A stretch of DNA of 64,000 nucleotides from Sphingomonas naasensis. Lineage in GTDB: Bacteria; Pseudomonadota; Alphaproteobacteria; Sphingomonadales; Sphingomonadaceae. Below, in pieces: positions 48,397 through 56,495 of the stretch (within the stretch, counting starts at the first letter, position 1; each line of letters opens with the position of its first letter). The translations under genes were made by a program, and so were the position numbers. The stretch covers positions 186,001-250,000 of the forward strand of contig NZ_SRXU01000001.1 in the NCBI RefSeq assembly GCF_004792695.1, in the 5' to 3' direction. The notes beneath the pieces are model-generated. The model searched no databases and was not told where the DNA came from. It saw nothing but the letters and a program-made list of their open reading frames with translations.

Positions 48397-48913
48397 CGCG
48401 AGCATCGCGTTCCGGCCCGTCCGGATCGCGGTGCTGACGGTTTCCGATACCCGGACGCTCGCCGAGGATCGCTCGGGCGACCGGCTGGTCGAGCGGTTGA
48501 CTGGCGCGGGGCACGAACTCGCCGACCGCGCGATCGTGCGCGACGATGCCGAGATCATCGTCAGCCGCCTCCATGGCTGGATCGACGACCCGGAAATCGA
48601 CGTGATCCTCACCACCGGCGGCACCGGGGTCACCGGCCGCGACATCACTCCCGAGGCGCTTGCCCGCGTGTGGGACAAGGAGATCCCCGGCTTCGGCGAG
48701 CTGTTCCGCTGGTTGAGCTATCAGAGCATCGGCAGCTCGACGATCCAGTCGCGCGCGACCGCGGGGGTGGCGCGCGGCACCTATATCTTCGCGCTGCCCG
48801 GCTCGACCGGCGCGGTCACCGATGCGTGGGACGGCATCCTCGCCAGCCAGCTCGACATCCGCCACAAGCCCTGCAACTTCGTCGAGCTGATGCCGCGGCT
48901 GATGGAGCGGTAG
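48386..48913 (+). CDS. moaB: Molybdenum cofactor biosynthesis protein B
   Basis: Adenylates or binds molybdopterin in molybdenum cofactor synthesis. It has 175 residues from GTG 48386, overlapping the transglycosylase gene by 11 bases. MoCF-binding motifs are [38 protein letters not shown] and [18 protein letters not shown]. The other gene in this window that may relate to the cofactor is the MOSC protein at 61699. Confidence 0.93.
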   Translation: MAIDASIAFRPVRIAVLTVSDTRTLAEDRSGDRLVERLTGAGHELADRAIVRDDAEIIVSRLHGWIDDPEIDVILTTGGTGVTGRDITPEALARVWDKEIPGFGELFRWLSYQSIGSSTIQSRATAGVARGTYIFALPGSTGAVTDAWDGILASQLDIRHKPCNFVELMPRLMER

Positions 48914-48973
48914 GACCGGTTTCCTGCGCTGAGGCCGGGAAACTGTCCCGGCCAAGTCACAACGCAATCAAAC

Positions 48974-49082
48974 CGTCATCCCGGAAGCAGGCCTTCCCGC
49001 AAAACCGCGAGGTTTTCCGCTGGAAGGTCTTACCCTCCGGGATCCACCTCTCCATTGGTAACCGCCTCACGGTGGGATGACG
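48974..49082. repeat. Nested inverted-repeat element between convergent genes
   Basis: The outer arms CGTCATCCC (48974-48982) and GGGATGACG (49074-49082) are perfect reverse complements. Inside, CCTTCC and GGAAGG flank a smaller hairpin AAAACC-GCGA-GGTTTT near 49000-49016. The whole 109-base block can fold into one long branched hairpin. It looks like a REP- or MITE-like intergenic element and may terminate both moaB and the YbjN gene. Confidence 0.6.
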
Positions 49083-49114
49083 CGGATATGGGAGAGGCTT
49101 CTTCCCGACTGCCG

Positions 49115-49648
49115 TCAGCCCTTGGGCTTTTCGGGCTTGGCGTCGGGCAGCTTGAGCTCTTCCTTGAAGAACGTCGCGAGCTCGCCGAGCTGCGAGTGCC
49201 ACCAGTCGAGCACATCGCCGAAATTGGTCTGGTTGAGCCCGCCGATCGTCGCCACGTCGTACGCGACGACGAACTCACCGTCGTTACGGACATAGGCCTG
49301 GAGGAAGCGCTTCTTCGCATTCCACTTATTGGCGAAATCGGGCGTGTTCTCGGGCGCCTTCTCGAACGATGATTCGAAGCGGAGCGAATCGCAGTTCTTG
49401 TGGTCCTTGCACCCGTAGAAATAGACCTGAAACTTGTAGAAGGACTCCTCGCTCTCGATCATCGGATCGCCCTCGGCGTCCTTGGTGAGAGTCGGCTTGA
49501 ACTTGGCCTTCTCCAGCGCGGCCGTCACCGTCGCAGGATTGTTGGCGCAGACGAGACCGCCGCCGCACGGCGCGGTATCTTCAGCCGAGGCGGGCACGGC
49601 GAGGCAAAGCGCGGACAGTGCCGCGGCGGCAAGAACAGGCAGTCGCAT
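49115..49648 (-). CDS. Exported YbjN-domain protein, copy 1
   Basis: It has 177 residues from ATG 49648, chosen because GGGGG lies upstream and a signal peptide follows (MRLPVLAAAALSALCLAVPASAED). The domain has the YbjN pattern (VYFYGCKDHKNCDSLRFES, NKWNAKKRFLQAYVRNDGEF, VVAYDVATIGGLNQTNFGDV), a type III secretion chaperone-like fold of unknown role. Two Cys pairs suggest disulfides. It is paralogous to the next gene upstream on this strand, 75 bases away. Confidence 0.8.
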   Translation of the reverse strand: MRLPVLAAAALSALCLAVPASAEDTAPCGGGLVCANNPATVTAALEKAKFKPTLTKDAEGDPMIESEESFYKFQVYFYGCKDHKNCDSLRFESSFEKAPENTPDFANKWNAKKRFLQAYVRNDGEFVVAYDVATIGGLNQTNFGDVLDWWHSQLGELATFFKEELKLPDAKPEKPKG

Positions 49649-49723
49649 CGTTTTGAAATCCCCCATTTGCGCCGCGACCCTAACAAAGGCATGCGCGCCG
49701 CTGCAACCGGAAGACGCCGCGGC

Positions 49724-50239
49724 TCAGGAACCTGCGGGTTTCGCCGCCTTGGGTTGCGCTTCCTCTTCCTTGGCGAGGAAGTCGTCGAGATCGCTGCTCA
49801 TCACGCTCCACCAGTCGATCACATCGGCGAAATTGGCCTTGGTCAGCTTGCCGACCGTCGCGACGTCGAGATGCATGCCGATATCGCCGTCCTCGTCGAT
49901 CTCGATCCTGAGGAAGCGCTTTCTCGTGTTCCAGCGATTGGCGAGCGCGGGCGTGTACCAGGACTCCTTCTTGCGCCAGCTGTAGAACTGGATCGATCCG
50001 CAGCCATTGGCGAGCTCGCAACCATAGAATTCGACCGTGAAGTCCGACCCGTTGGCCGCGCTCTTGATATAGGGATCGCCACTCTTGCTCTTGGCGATCT
50101 CGGCCTTGTAGCCGGCATCCTGTAGCGCCTTGGCCACCAGATGCGGCGCGCTGAGATCGAGCAACGGTTCCTGTTCCTCGGCCGCCGCCGACAGCGGCAT
50201 CGCCATCAACAGCAGCCCCGCAAGCCAGTTCAAGCGCAT
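49724..50239 (-). CDS. Exported YbjN-domain protein, copy 2
   Basis: It has 171 residues. The signal peptide is MRLNWLAGLLLMAMPLSAAAEE. It matches copy 1 block by block: VEFYGCELANGCGSIQFYSW, NRWNTRKRFLRIEIDEDGDI, LDVATVGKLTKANFADVIDW. The CxxxxxC pair is conserved between the two. The tail is Lys/Ala/Pro-rich. Probably arisen by local duplication; the function is unknown. Confidence 0.8.
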   Translation of the reverse strand: MRLNWLAGLLLMAMPLSAAAEEQEPLLDLSAPHLVAKALQDAGYKAEIAKSKSGDPYIKSAANGSDFTVEFYGCELANGCGSIQFYSWRKKESWYTPALANRWNTRKRFLRIEIDEDGDIGMHLDVATVGKLTKANFADVIDWWSVMSSDLDDFLAKEEEAQPKAAKPAGS

Positions 50240-50303
50240 TTCATTCCCCCAAAATTCCCCGCGCGAACCCTAGCAGCGACGCGCGCGCCAAGGCAATCGC
50301 GGC

Positions 50304-50651
50304 TCAGTGCGCGTCGGGCTCGTTGACGAAGGCGCCGAGCTGGTTGCCCGCCGTATCGCGGAAATGGAAGCGACGGCCACCGGGAAACGCGAAGATCGGC
50401 ACGGTCACCTCGCCACCCGCCGCGACCACGCTGGCGAGCGCCGCCTCGAGATCCTCGACCTCGACGATCGGCAGCAGCTGCGCGATCGCGTGATCCTCGC
50501 TGCCGTTGAGCCCGATATCGACATCGCCGCCGGTGGTCGCCGCATAGTCGGGTCCGAAATCGGTGAAGCTCCAGCCAAAGGCCTGCGCGTAGAAATCGCG
50601 CGCCTCGCCGACGCGCTGCACCGGCAATTCGACATAGCTGATTCGTGCCAT
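50304..50651 (-). CDS. VOC-superfamily (glyoxalase-like) protein
   Basis: It has 115 residues starting MARISYVELPVQRVGEARDFYAQAFGW, the typical first beta-alpha-beta-beta-beta unit, with the second unit at LLPIVEVEDLEAALASVVAAGG and FHFRDTAGNQLGAF. One VOC domain of two modules. Metal ligands are not clearly complete (E8 and E in the first half; none clear in the second), so the activity is open. Confidence 0.85.
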   Translation of the reverse strand: MARISYVELPVQRVGEARDFYAQAFGWSFTDFGPDYAATTGGDVDIGLNGSEDHAIAQLLPIVEVEDLEAALASVVAAGGEVTVPIFAFPGGRRFHFRDTAGNQLGAFVNEPDAH

Positions 50652-50843
50652 GAGCTTCTCCTTTGTTTCCGTTATGTTCTAGATTGGTGGCAACCGCGGC
50701 GCAAGTCCGCAAGATCCTCTTCCGGAGGGGGAGGTAGTGCACACAGCGCGACGGAAGGGGTATTCTCCGCGGGCGACATCGCTGAAGGAAAGCTACTCGT
50801 CCACCGCTTCGCGGGTCCCCTCCCTCTCCGCGGGAGGATTACG

Positions 50844-52250
50844 CTACTCCGCCGCCCGGGCTTCCGGATCCCCGGGTGTTTCGTTGGCCGGCAGCAATTC
50901 CACGGCAGGCGCGCGCGCGACAACGTCGACGCTGTCGATACCGTCGAGCACAGCGTTGCCGGTGTCGACGTTGAGCGCCTGGAAGCGGCGCGCCGAGACC
51001 ATCACCCGGCCCTCGAAGCTCGCGACGAACTTGTTGTAATTGTCGACCGCGCTGTTGAGCCCGCCGCCGACCCGCTTGAGGTGCGTCGCGGCGGTGGCGA
51101 GGCGCTCGTACATCTCCTTGCCGAGCTTGCCGACCTCGCGCGCATCCTCGGTGAGCTTCTGCTGGCGCCACATCGCCGCGACGGTGCGCGCGAGCGGCAG
51201 GAAGGCCGAAGGGCCGGCGATGATCACCCGGTTGCGCGCGGCACGTTCCCACAGCTCCATGTCGATCTCGAGCGCGCTCGACAGGAAATTGTCGCCGGGG
51301 ATGTACATGATGACGAAGTCGGGCGCCTTTTCGAACTGCGCCCAATAGGCCTTGCGCGACAGCGCGTCGGCATGGTTGCGCACCGCCCGGGCATGCGCCG
51401 CCAGCGCCGCCTGGCGCTCCTCGGCCGAGGTGGCTTCCGCCGCCGTCAGATAGGCATCTAGGACACACTTCACATCGACTATGAGCTGCTGATCGCCCGG
51501 CAGGCGGATGATGAAGTCGGGGCGGAGCGCGCCATCCTCGGTCGCGACCGAGACTTCGGCGGCGAAATCGACATGGCCGTCGAGCCCGGCGAGCTCGATC
51601 AGGTTGCGGAACTGCTGCTCGCCCCAGCGGCCGCGCGTCTTGGGCGCGGCGCGCAGCGCATTGACCAGCTTCGCGGTCTCCGTCCGCGTCTCGCCCAGCT
51701 GCGCCTTCACTTCGGTGATCGCCTCGCGCAGCACGCCATAGCTGTCGTTGCGATCCTTCTCGACGCGCTGCAGGCCTTCCTCATAGCGTTTGAGCGTCGA
51801 TTCGACCGGCTGGAGCAAGGCTTTGAGCTTGGCCTCGTTCTGCTCGCCCGACTGGCTGAACCGGGCTTCGGCTCGCTCGAGGAACACCTTCTGGGTCTCG
51901 CCGAGCATCGTCGTGGCGACTTCGCGGAACTGGCCGGCCATCGCCTCGCGCGCGGCCTTGAACTCGGCGAGCCGCTCCTCGAAGGCATCGGCCTTGGCGC
52001 GAAGCTCAGTAAGCTGGAGCCGCGCGGTGTCGCGCTCGTCGCGCAGGCCGGCGAGTTCCTCGCGCAGCGCGGGCAGCTGGCCGGCGCGTTCCTCGGCGAC
52101 GACCAGATCCGAAATTGCCGCCTTGAAGTCATTCTCGCGACGGTCGCGTTCCGCGCGCGCTTCGACGCCGCCACGGGTACCGAGAAACCAGCCGATCGCG
52201 AGGCCGGCGAGCAGCGTTACGGGGATCAGGATGAGAGCGAGCGGGTCCAA
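50844..52250 (-). CDS. rmuC: DNA recombination protein RmuC
   Basis: RmuC-family protein limiting recombination at inverted repeats; a PD-(D/E)XK nuclease-like core is known for the family. It has 468 residues from TTG 52250, with GGAGG 6 bases upstream. The N-terminal membrane anchor is ALILIPVTLLAGLAIGWFLG, then a long coiled coil (about 30-190), then the core with RGRWGEQQFRNLIELAGL, RPDFIIRLPGDQQLIVDVKC and FVIMYIPGDNFLSSALE. A LexA operator at 52263 lies just before the ribosome site, so it should be SOS-controlled. Confidence 0.94.
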   Translation of the reverse strand: MDPLALILIPVTLLAGLAIGWFLGTRGGVEARAERDRRENDFKAAISDLVVAEERAGQLPALREELAGLRDERDTARLQLTELRAKADAFEERLAEFKAAREAMAGQFREVATTMLGETQKVFLERAEARFSQSGEQNEAKLKALLQPVESTLKRYEEGLQRVEKDRNDSYGVLREAITEVKAQLGETRTETAKLVNALRAAPKTRGRWGEQQFRNLIELAGLDGHVDFAAEVSVATEDGALRPDFIIRLPGDQQLIVDVKCVLDAYLTAAEATSAEERQAALAAHARAVRNHADALSRKAYWAQFEKAPDFVIMYIPGDNFLSSALEIDMELWERAARNRVIIAGPSAFLPLARTVAAMWRQQKLTEDAREVGKLGKEMYERLATAATHLKRVGGGLNSAVDNYNKFVASFEGRVMVSARRFQALNVDTGNAVLDGIDSVDVVARAPAVELLPANETPGDPEARAAE

Positions 52251-52262
52251 GTGCGCCTCCGG

Positions 52263-52277
52263 GAACAGAAAGCGAAC
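52263..52277. promoter_or_regulatory. LexA (SOS) operator of rmuC
   Basis: GAACAGAAAGCGAAC is an exact GAAC-N7-GAAC match (GTTCGCTTTCTGTTC on the rmuC strand), 13 bases before the TTG start and directly upstream of its Shine-Dalgarno sequence. Like the other two sites it has T before the second GTTC. Confidence 0.75.
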
Positions 52278-52320
52278 TTACAGCCTGCGTGAGGGGAGAG
52301 CAACCTCTAGACTCGCCCGC

Positions 52321-52390
52321 GCTCCGGCGAAGGCCGGAGCCTTGTCAGCTGCCAGACACCCCCTACCCTGTGTCCGGCCTTCGCCGGAGC
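52321..52390. repeat. Paired sphingomonad-type palindromic repeat
   Basis: GCTCCGGCGAAGGCCGGAGC (52321-52340) is itself a hairpin with a GAAG loop, and TCCGGCCTTCGCCGGAGC (52373-52390) is the reverse complement of its first 18 bases. The two are in opposite orientation with 32 bases between, a REP/BIME-like arrangement between rmuC and def. Copies of this palindrome are common in sphingomonad intergenic DNA (from general knowledge, not checked here). Confidence 0.85.
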
Positions 52391-52410
52391 ACAGTCGGGT
52401 GCGACACGCC

Positions 52411-52938
52411 TCAGGCCGCGGCTTTCCGTGCCTTTGCGAGCTTCTTGAGGATCATGTCGCGCTTGAGGCGCGAGAGATGGTCGATGAAGACGATGCCTTC
52501 GAGATGGTCCATCTCGTGCTGGATGCAGGTGGCGAGCAGGCCTTCGAACAATTCGTCATGCGCGGCGCCCTGCTCGTCGAGCCACTTCACCCGGCAGCGC
52601 GCGGGGCGCTCGACGTCGGCGAACTGGTCGGGGATCGACAGGCAGCCCTCGGTGTAGATCGATTGCTCTTCGGCGGGATCGAGAATCTCGGGATTGACGA
52701 AGACGCGCGGCTGCCGGATCGGCTTGCCCTCCTCGTCCTCCTCTTCCTGCAGGTCCATGACGATGACGCGCTTGGGCACCCCGACCTGGATCGCCGCGAG
52801 GCCGATGCCGGGCGCGTCGTACATGGTGTCGAACATATCGGCGATCAGGTCGCGCAGTTCGTCATTCACCTCGTCGACGGGCTGGGAGACGAGGCGCAGG
52901 CGGGGATCGGGAACTTCGACAATCGGTAGAATGGCCAT
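52411..52938 (-). CDS. def: Peptide deformylase
   Basis: Removes the formyl group from nascent proteins. It has 175 residues. The three motifs are complete: GIGLAAIQVG (residues 44-53), EGCLSIP with the metal ligand C99, and QHEMDH with H141, E142 and H145. It contains an acidic insert EEEDEEG near residue 66. It stands close to fmt, which adds the same formyl group to initiator tRNA, though on the opposite strand. Confidence 0.97.
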   Translation of the reverse strand: MAILPIVEVPDPRLRLVSQPVDEVNDELRDLIADMFDTMYDAPGIGLAAIQVGVPKRVIVMDLQEEEDEEGKPIRQPRVFVNPEILDPAEEQSIYTEGCLSIPDQFADVERPARCRVKWLDEQGAAHDELFEGLLATCIQHEMDHLEGIVFIDHLSRLKRDMILKKLAKARKAAA

Positions 52939-52984
52939 CGCGCCAATTTAATCCGCGTGCCGCCGCGCCGCAAGGCCGGGAAAA

Positions 52985-53581
52985 CTACGCGACGGGTCTT
53001 CTGGCCCGCAACGCCTGCGCGAGCGTGCCTTCGTCGAGATAGTCGAGCTCGCCGCCGACCGGCAGGCCATGGGCGAGCTGGGTGAGGCGAACAGGATAGG
53101 CCTCGAGCCGCTCGGCGATATAGTGCGCGGTGGTCTGGCCATCGAGCGTGGCGTTCATCGCGAGCACGACTTCGTCGATCCCGCCCGCGGCGACGCGGCG
53201 GACGAGGCTGTCGATGCGCAGATCCTCGGGGCGGACGCCTTCGAGCGCCGAGAGCCGGCCGCCGAGGACGTGGAACTTGCCGGGGAAGAGCCGCGCGCGG
53301 TCCAGCGCCCAGAGATCGGCGACTTCCTCGACCACGCAGAGCGATCGCGCGTCGCGGCGCGGATCGGCGCAGATCGCGCAGGGGTCGCTGGTGTCGACAT
53401 TGCCGCAGACCCCGCAGGTGCTGAGCCGACGGCTGACCGCGGTGAGCGCCGAGAGCAAGGGATCGAGCGCAGTCTCGCGCTTCTTGAGCAGATGGAGCAC
53501 CGCGCGGCGCGCCGAGCGCGGGCCGAGCCCGGGAAGGCGCGAAAGCGCTTGGGTCAGTGCCTCGATTTCGGGGGATGCCAT
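52985..53581 (-). CDS. recR: Recombination protein RecR
   Basis: Works with RecF and RecO in single-strand gap repair. It has 198 residues from ATG 53581 ([20 protein letters not shown]); an ATG four codons upstream is possible. The helix-hairpin-helix is [18 protein letters not shown], the zinc finger [16 protein letters not shown], and the TOPRIM domain starts [14 protein letters not shown]. It is upstream of def on the same strand (46-base gap) and diverges from fmt. Confidence 0.97.
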   Translation of the reverse strand: MASPEIEALTQALSRLPGLGPRSARRAVLHLLKKRETALDPLLSALTAVSRRLSTCGVCGNVDTSDPCAICADPRRDARSLCVVEEVADLWALDRARLFPGKFHVLGGRLSALEGVRPEDLRIDSLVRRVAAGGIDEVVLAMNATLDGQTTAHYIAERLEAYPVRLTQLAHGLPVGGELDYLDEGTLAQALRARRPVA

Positions 53582-53634
53582 GTACCGAGACATAGGGGCT
53601 TGCGCATGCCCCTGCCAAGCGGCGAGAGGGACCC

Positions 53635-54561
53635 ATGCGGATCATCTTCATGGGAACCCCCGAATTCGCCGTGCCGACGCTCGACGCGCTGGTCGCCGCC
53701 GGTCATGACGTCGTGGCGGCGTACAGCCAGCCGCCGCGGCGCGGGAACCGGGGAAAGGTGGCACCCTCCCCGGTCCAGGCGCGCGCCGAGGCGCTGGGGA
53801 TCGAAGTCCGCACGCCGCTCTCGTTCCGCAAGGAGCCCGAGGCAGTCGCGGCCTTCGCGGCATTGGAGGCCGATGTGGCGGTGGTCGCCGCGTACGGTCT
53901 GATCCTGCCCCAAGCTGTGCTCGACGCGCCACGTCTCGGCTGCCTCAACGTCCATGGCTCGCTGCTGCCGCGCTGGCGCGGCGCCGCGCCGATCCAGCGC
54001 GCGATCCTCGCCGGCGACGCCGAGACCGGTGTCGGGATCATGCAGATGGAGGCCGGGCTCGACACCGGGCCGGTACGGCTCGAGGGGCGCACGCCGATCG
54101 ACGGCAAGACCGCGGGCGAACTCACTGCCGAGCTTAGCGCGATGGGCGCGGGGCTGATGGTCGCAGTGTTGCATGACCTCGATGCCTATCCGGCGGTCGC
54201 GCAGCCCGAGGACGGCGTGACCTATGCCGCCAAGATCGACAAGTCCGAGGCGCGGCTCGATTTCACCCGGCCTGCAGTCGAGGTCGAGCGGCAGGTACGC
54301 GCGTTCACGCCCCACCCCGGCGCGTGGTTCGAAGTACACGGGGAGCGGATCAAGGTGCTGGAGGTGGAAGCCCATGGCTGGGTCCGTTCGTGCCGGCCGC
54401 GGCCGTCGAGGGTCGTCGTCAGGTCTGACGACCGCCTGATCGTACAGTGCGGCGGCGGCACCAGCCTGAACCTGCGCCGCGTCCAGCGCGCCGGGCGTGG
54501 CGTCATGACGGCGGCGGAACTATTGCGCGGCTTCGCGATCCCGGTGGGGACGCAGCTTTGA
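53635..54561 (+). CDS. fmt: Methionyl-tRNA formyltransferase
   Basis: Formylates initiator Met-tRNA. It has 308 residues starting [20 protein letters not shown]. The catalytic region is [21 protein letters not shown], with the N-H-D triad completed by the downstream GLDTGPV. The C-terminal tRNA-binding domain begins near residue 205. The stop TGA overlaps the truA start TTG. Confidence 0.97.
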   Translation: MRIIFMGTPEFAVPTLDALVAAGHDVVAAYSQPPRRGNRGKVAPSPVQARAEALGIEVRTPLSFRKEPEAVAAFAALEADVAVVAAYGLILPQAVLDAPRLGCLNVHGSLLPRWRGAAPIQRAILAGDAETGVGIMQMEAGLDTGPVRLEGRTPIDGKTAGELTAELSAMGAGLMVAVLHDLDAYPAVAQPEDGVTYAAKIDKSEARLDFTRPAVEVERQVRAFTPHPGAWFEVHGERIKVLEVEAHGWVRSCRPRPSRVVVRSDDRLIVQCGGGTSLNLRRVQRAGRGVMTAAELLRGFAIPVGTQL

Positions 54562-55298
54562 CGCGGTTCGCGCTGACGGTGGAGTATGACGGCCGGCCGT
54601 TCATGGGCTGGCAGCGGCAGGACCATGGCCCGAGCGTCCAGCAGGCGATCGAGGACGCTGCCTTCGCGGTGACCGGCGAGCGCGCGACGGTGCACGCGGC
54701 GGGGCGCACCGATGCCGGCGTGCACGGCCTCGGCATGCGCGCGCATCTCGACATCGAAAAGCCGATCACGCCGTTCCGGCTGATGGAGGCGCTCAATGCG
54801 CGGGTGCGGCCCAACCCGGTGGCGATCCTCGACTGCGTCGAAGTCCCCGACGATTGGCATGCGCGCTTCTCGTGCCTCGCGCGGCACTATGAGTATCGCA
54901 TCGTCAACCGGCGCGCGCCGCTGACGTGGGAGAAAGGGTTGGCGTGGCGGATCGCCAACCCGCTCGACGCGGGCGCGATGCACGAAGCGGCGCAGCTGCT
55001 GGTCGGCAAGCACGATTTCACCACTTTCCGCTCGGTGCATTGCCAGTCGGAGAGCGCTCTCAAGTCGCTCGACCGGCTCGACGTGACTCGCGACGGCGAC
55101 CGGGTGACCGTGCGCGCCTCGGCGCGATCTTTCCTCCACCATCAGGTGCGTTCGATGGTGGGGTGCCTCGCGATGGTCGGCGAAGGGAAATGGACCGCGG
55201 CGGACCTGGGCGATGCGCTGGAGGCGCGCGACCGGACGCGGCTGGGACTCAATGCGCCGTCGGACGGGTTGTTCTTCGTGCGCGCGGATTACGCTTAG
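54558..55298 (+). CDS. truA: tRNA pseudouridine(38-40) synthase
   Basis: Isomerises uridines in the anticodon arm. It has 246 residues from TTG 54558, which overlaps the fmt stop as TTGA; the longer frame upstream lies within fmt and is rejected. The catalytic Asp is in [13 protein letters not shown]. Other family blocks are [32 protein letters not shown], and [18 protein letters not shown]. It converges with the next gene with no gap. Confidence 0.96.
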   Translation: MTRFALTVEYDGRPFMGWQRQDHGPSVQQAIEDAAFAVTGERATVHAAGRTDAGVHGLGMRAHLDIEKPITPFRLMEALNARVRPNPVAILDCVEVPDDWHARFSCLARHYEYRIVNRRAPLTWEKGLAWRIANPLDAGAMHEAAQLLVGKHDFTTFRSVHCQSESALKSLDRLDVTRDGDRVTVRASARSFLHHQVRSMVGCLAMVGEGKWTAADLGDALEARDRTRLGLNAPSDGLFFVRADYA

Positions 55299-56495
55299 TC
55301 AGCGCGAAAACCTCGCCGCCAGCTCGACATGCGTCGACCAGCGGAACTGGCCGACCGGCTGGACCCAGTCGAGACGGTATCCAGCTTGACACAAAGTCTC
55401 CGCATCGCGCGCGAACGTACTGGGATTGCAGGAAACATAGGCGATCAGCGGCACCCCTGACCGGGCGATCTCGCCCGCCTGCTCGCGCGCGCCGGCACGT
55501 GGTGGATCGAGCACCACCGCGTCGAAGTTCGACAGGTCCTTCGCGCTGACCGGGCGACGGAACAAGTCGCGATGCTCGGCGAAGACCGCGCGGCCCGCCT
55601 GCCCCGCCGCCGCCTTGAGCGCCATGATCGAATCGCGCGCCGCCTCGGCGGCGTAGACCTTGGCCTTGGGGAAGGCGAAGGTGAAGGTGCCGAGCCCGGC
55701 GAAGAGGTCAGCGACGGCCTTGGCCTCGCCGACGATCTCCTGCACCGTCGCGACCAGCGCCGCTTCGCCCTCGGGGGTTGCCTGGAGGAAATTGCCCGGC
55801 GGGAACGGCACTGGAACGCCGCCCAGCGTCACGGTGACCGGCTCGGGCTCGTAGCGCGCGCCCGGACCGAAGCCTTCGTCGATCGACAGGCGGGCGAGAT
55901 GGTGGCGGTGCGAGAAGGCGCTGAGCGCCTCGGCCGCGGCGAGCCCCTCGGCCTCGAGTCCGTCGATCAGCACGTCGACGCCCTGATCGGTCTGCGCGAG
56001 ATGGACGTTGATCCGGCGATTGCCCGGGATCAGCGCGGCGAGCATGCCCCGCAGCGGCACGAGCAGCGCGAACAGCTGGGGGGCGAGGACCCAGCATTCC
56101 TCGAGATCGATCAGCTCATGGCTGTTCTGGCGGGTGAAGCCGAGCCGGACCTGTCGGCCGCGGCGCTCGGCATGGAGCGTGGCGCGGCGGCGGGTGTTGG
56201 GCGGCGACAGCAACGGCACGCGGATATGCGTCTCGAGCCCCTGCGCGGCGAGCGCGCCGGCGACGCGATCGGCGATGAACTGCGTCCAGCTGATATCGTC
56301 GAGATGCTGGAGCTGGCAGCCGCCGCATTCAGGGAAATGCTTGCAGGGCGGAATCTGGTGGTGCGGGCCGGGAACGACCGATCCATCGGCCGCGAGATGA
56401 TCGCCCGGCGCCGCGAAAGCGACGTGACGGCCATCGCCAGTGACGCCGTCGCCGCGCGCCGCGACGCGAAGGATCTCGTCGTCGTTCACAGACAT
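55299..56495 (-). CDS. RNA m5U methyltransferase with 4Fe-4S cluster (RlmC/RlmD/TrmA family)
   Basis: SAM-dependent methylation of a uridine C5 in RNA. It has 398 residues from ATG 56495. Fe-S ligands are CKHFPECGGCQLQHL near residues 50-62, plus C in LEECWVL. The Rossmann domain has ADLFAGLGTFTFAFPKAKV, VVLDPPRAGAREQ, and the catalytic Cys in YVSCNPSTFARD. The N-terminal TRAM domain of RlmD seems reduced or absent. An rRNA target is likely, but the exact site cannot be told. Overlaps nnr by 10 bases. Confidence 0.88.
   Translation of the reverse strand: MSVNDDEILRVAARGDGVTGDGRHVAFAAPGDHLAADGSVVPGPHHQIPPCKHFPECGGCQLQHLDDISWTQFIADRVAGALAAQGLETHIRVPLLSPPNTRRRATLHAERRGRQVRLGFTRQNSHELIDLEECWVLAPQLFALLVPLRGMLAALIPGNRRINVHLAQTDQGVDVLIDGLEAEGLAAAEALSAFSHRHHLARLSIDEGFGPGARYEPEPVTVTLGGVPVPFPPGNFLQATPEGEAALVATVQEIVGEAKAVADLFAGLGTFTFAFPKAKVYAAEAARDSIMALKAAAGQAGRAVFAEHRDLFRRPVSAKDLSNFDAVVLDPPRAGAREQAGEIARSGVPLIAYVSCNPSTFARDAETLCQAGYRLDWVQPVGQFRWSTHVELAARFSR

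Noticed and set aside
50690..50843. Possible repeat or small gene between the VOC gene and rmuC
   Set aside because: Short CCTC/GAGG pairings resemble the 58279 repeat but are imperfect, and no frame has a ribosome site; not enough to call.
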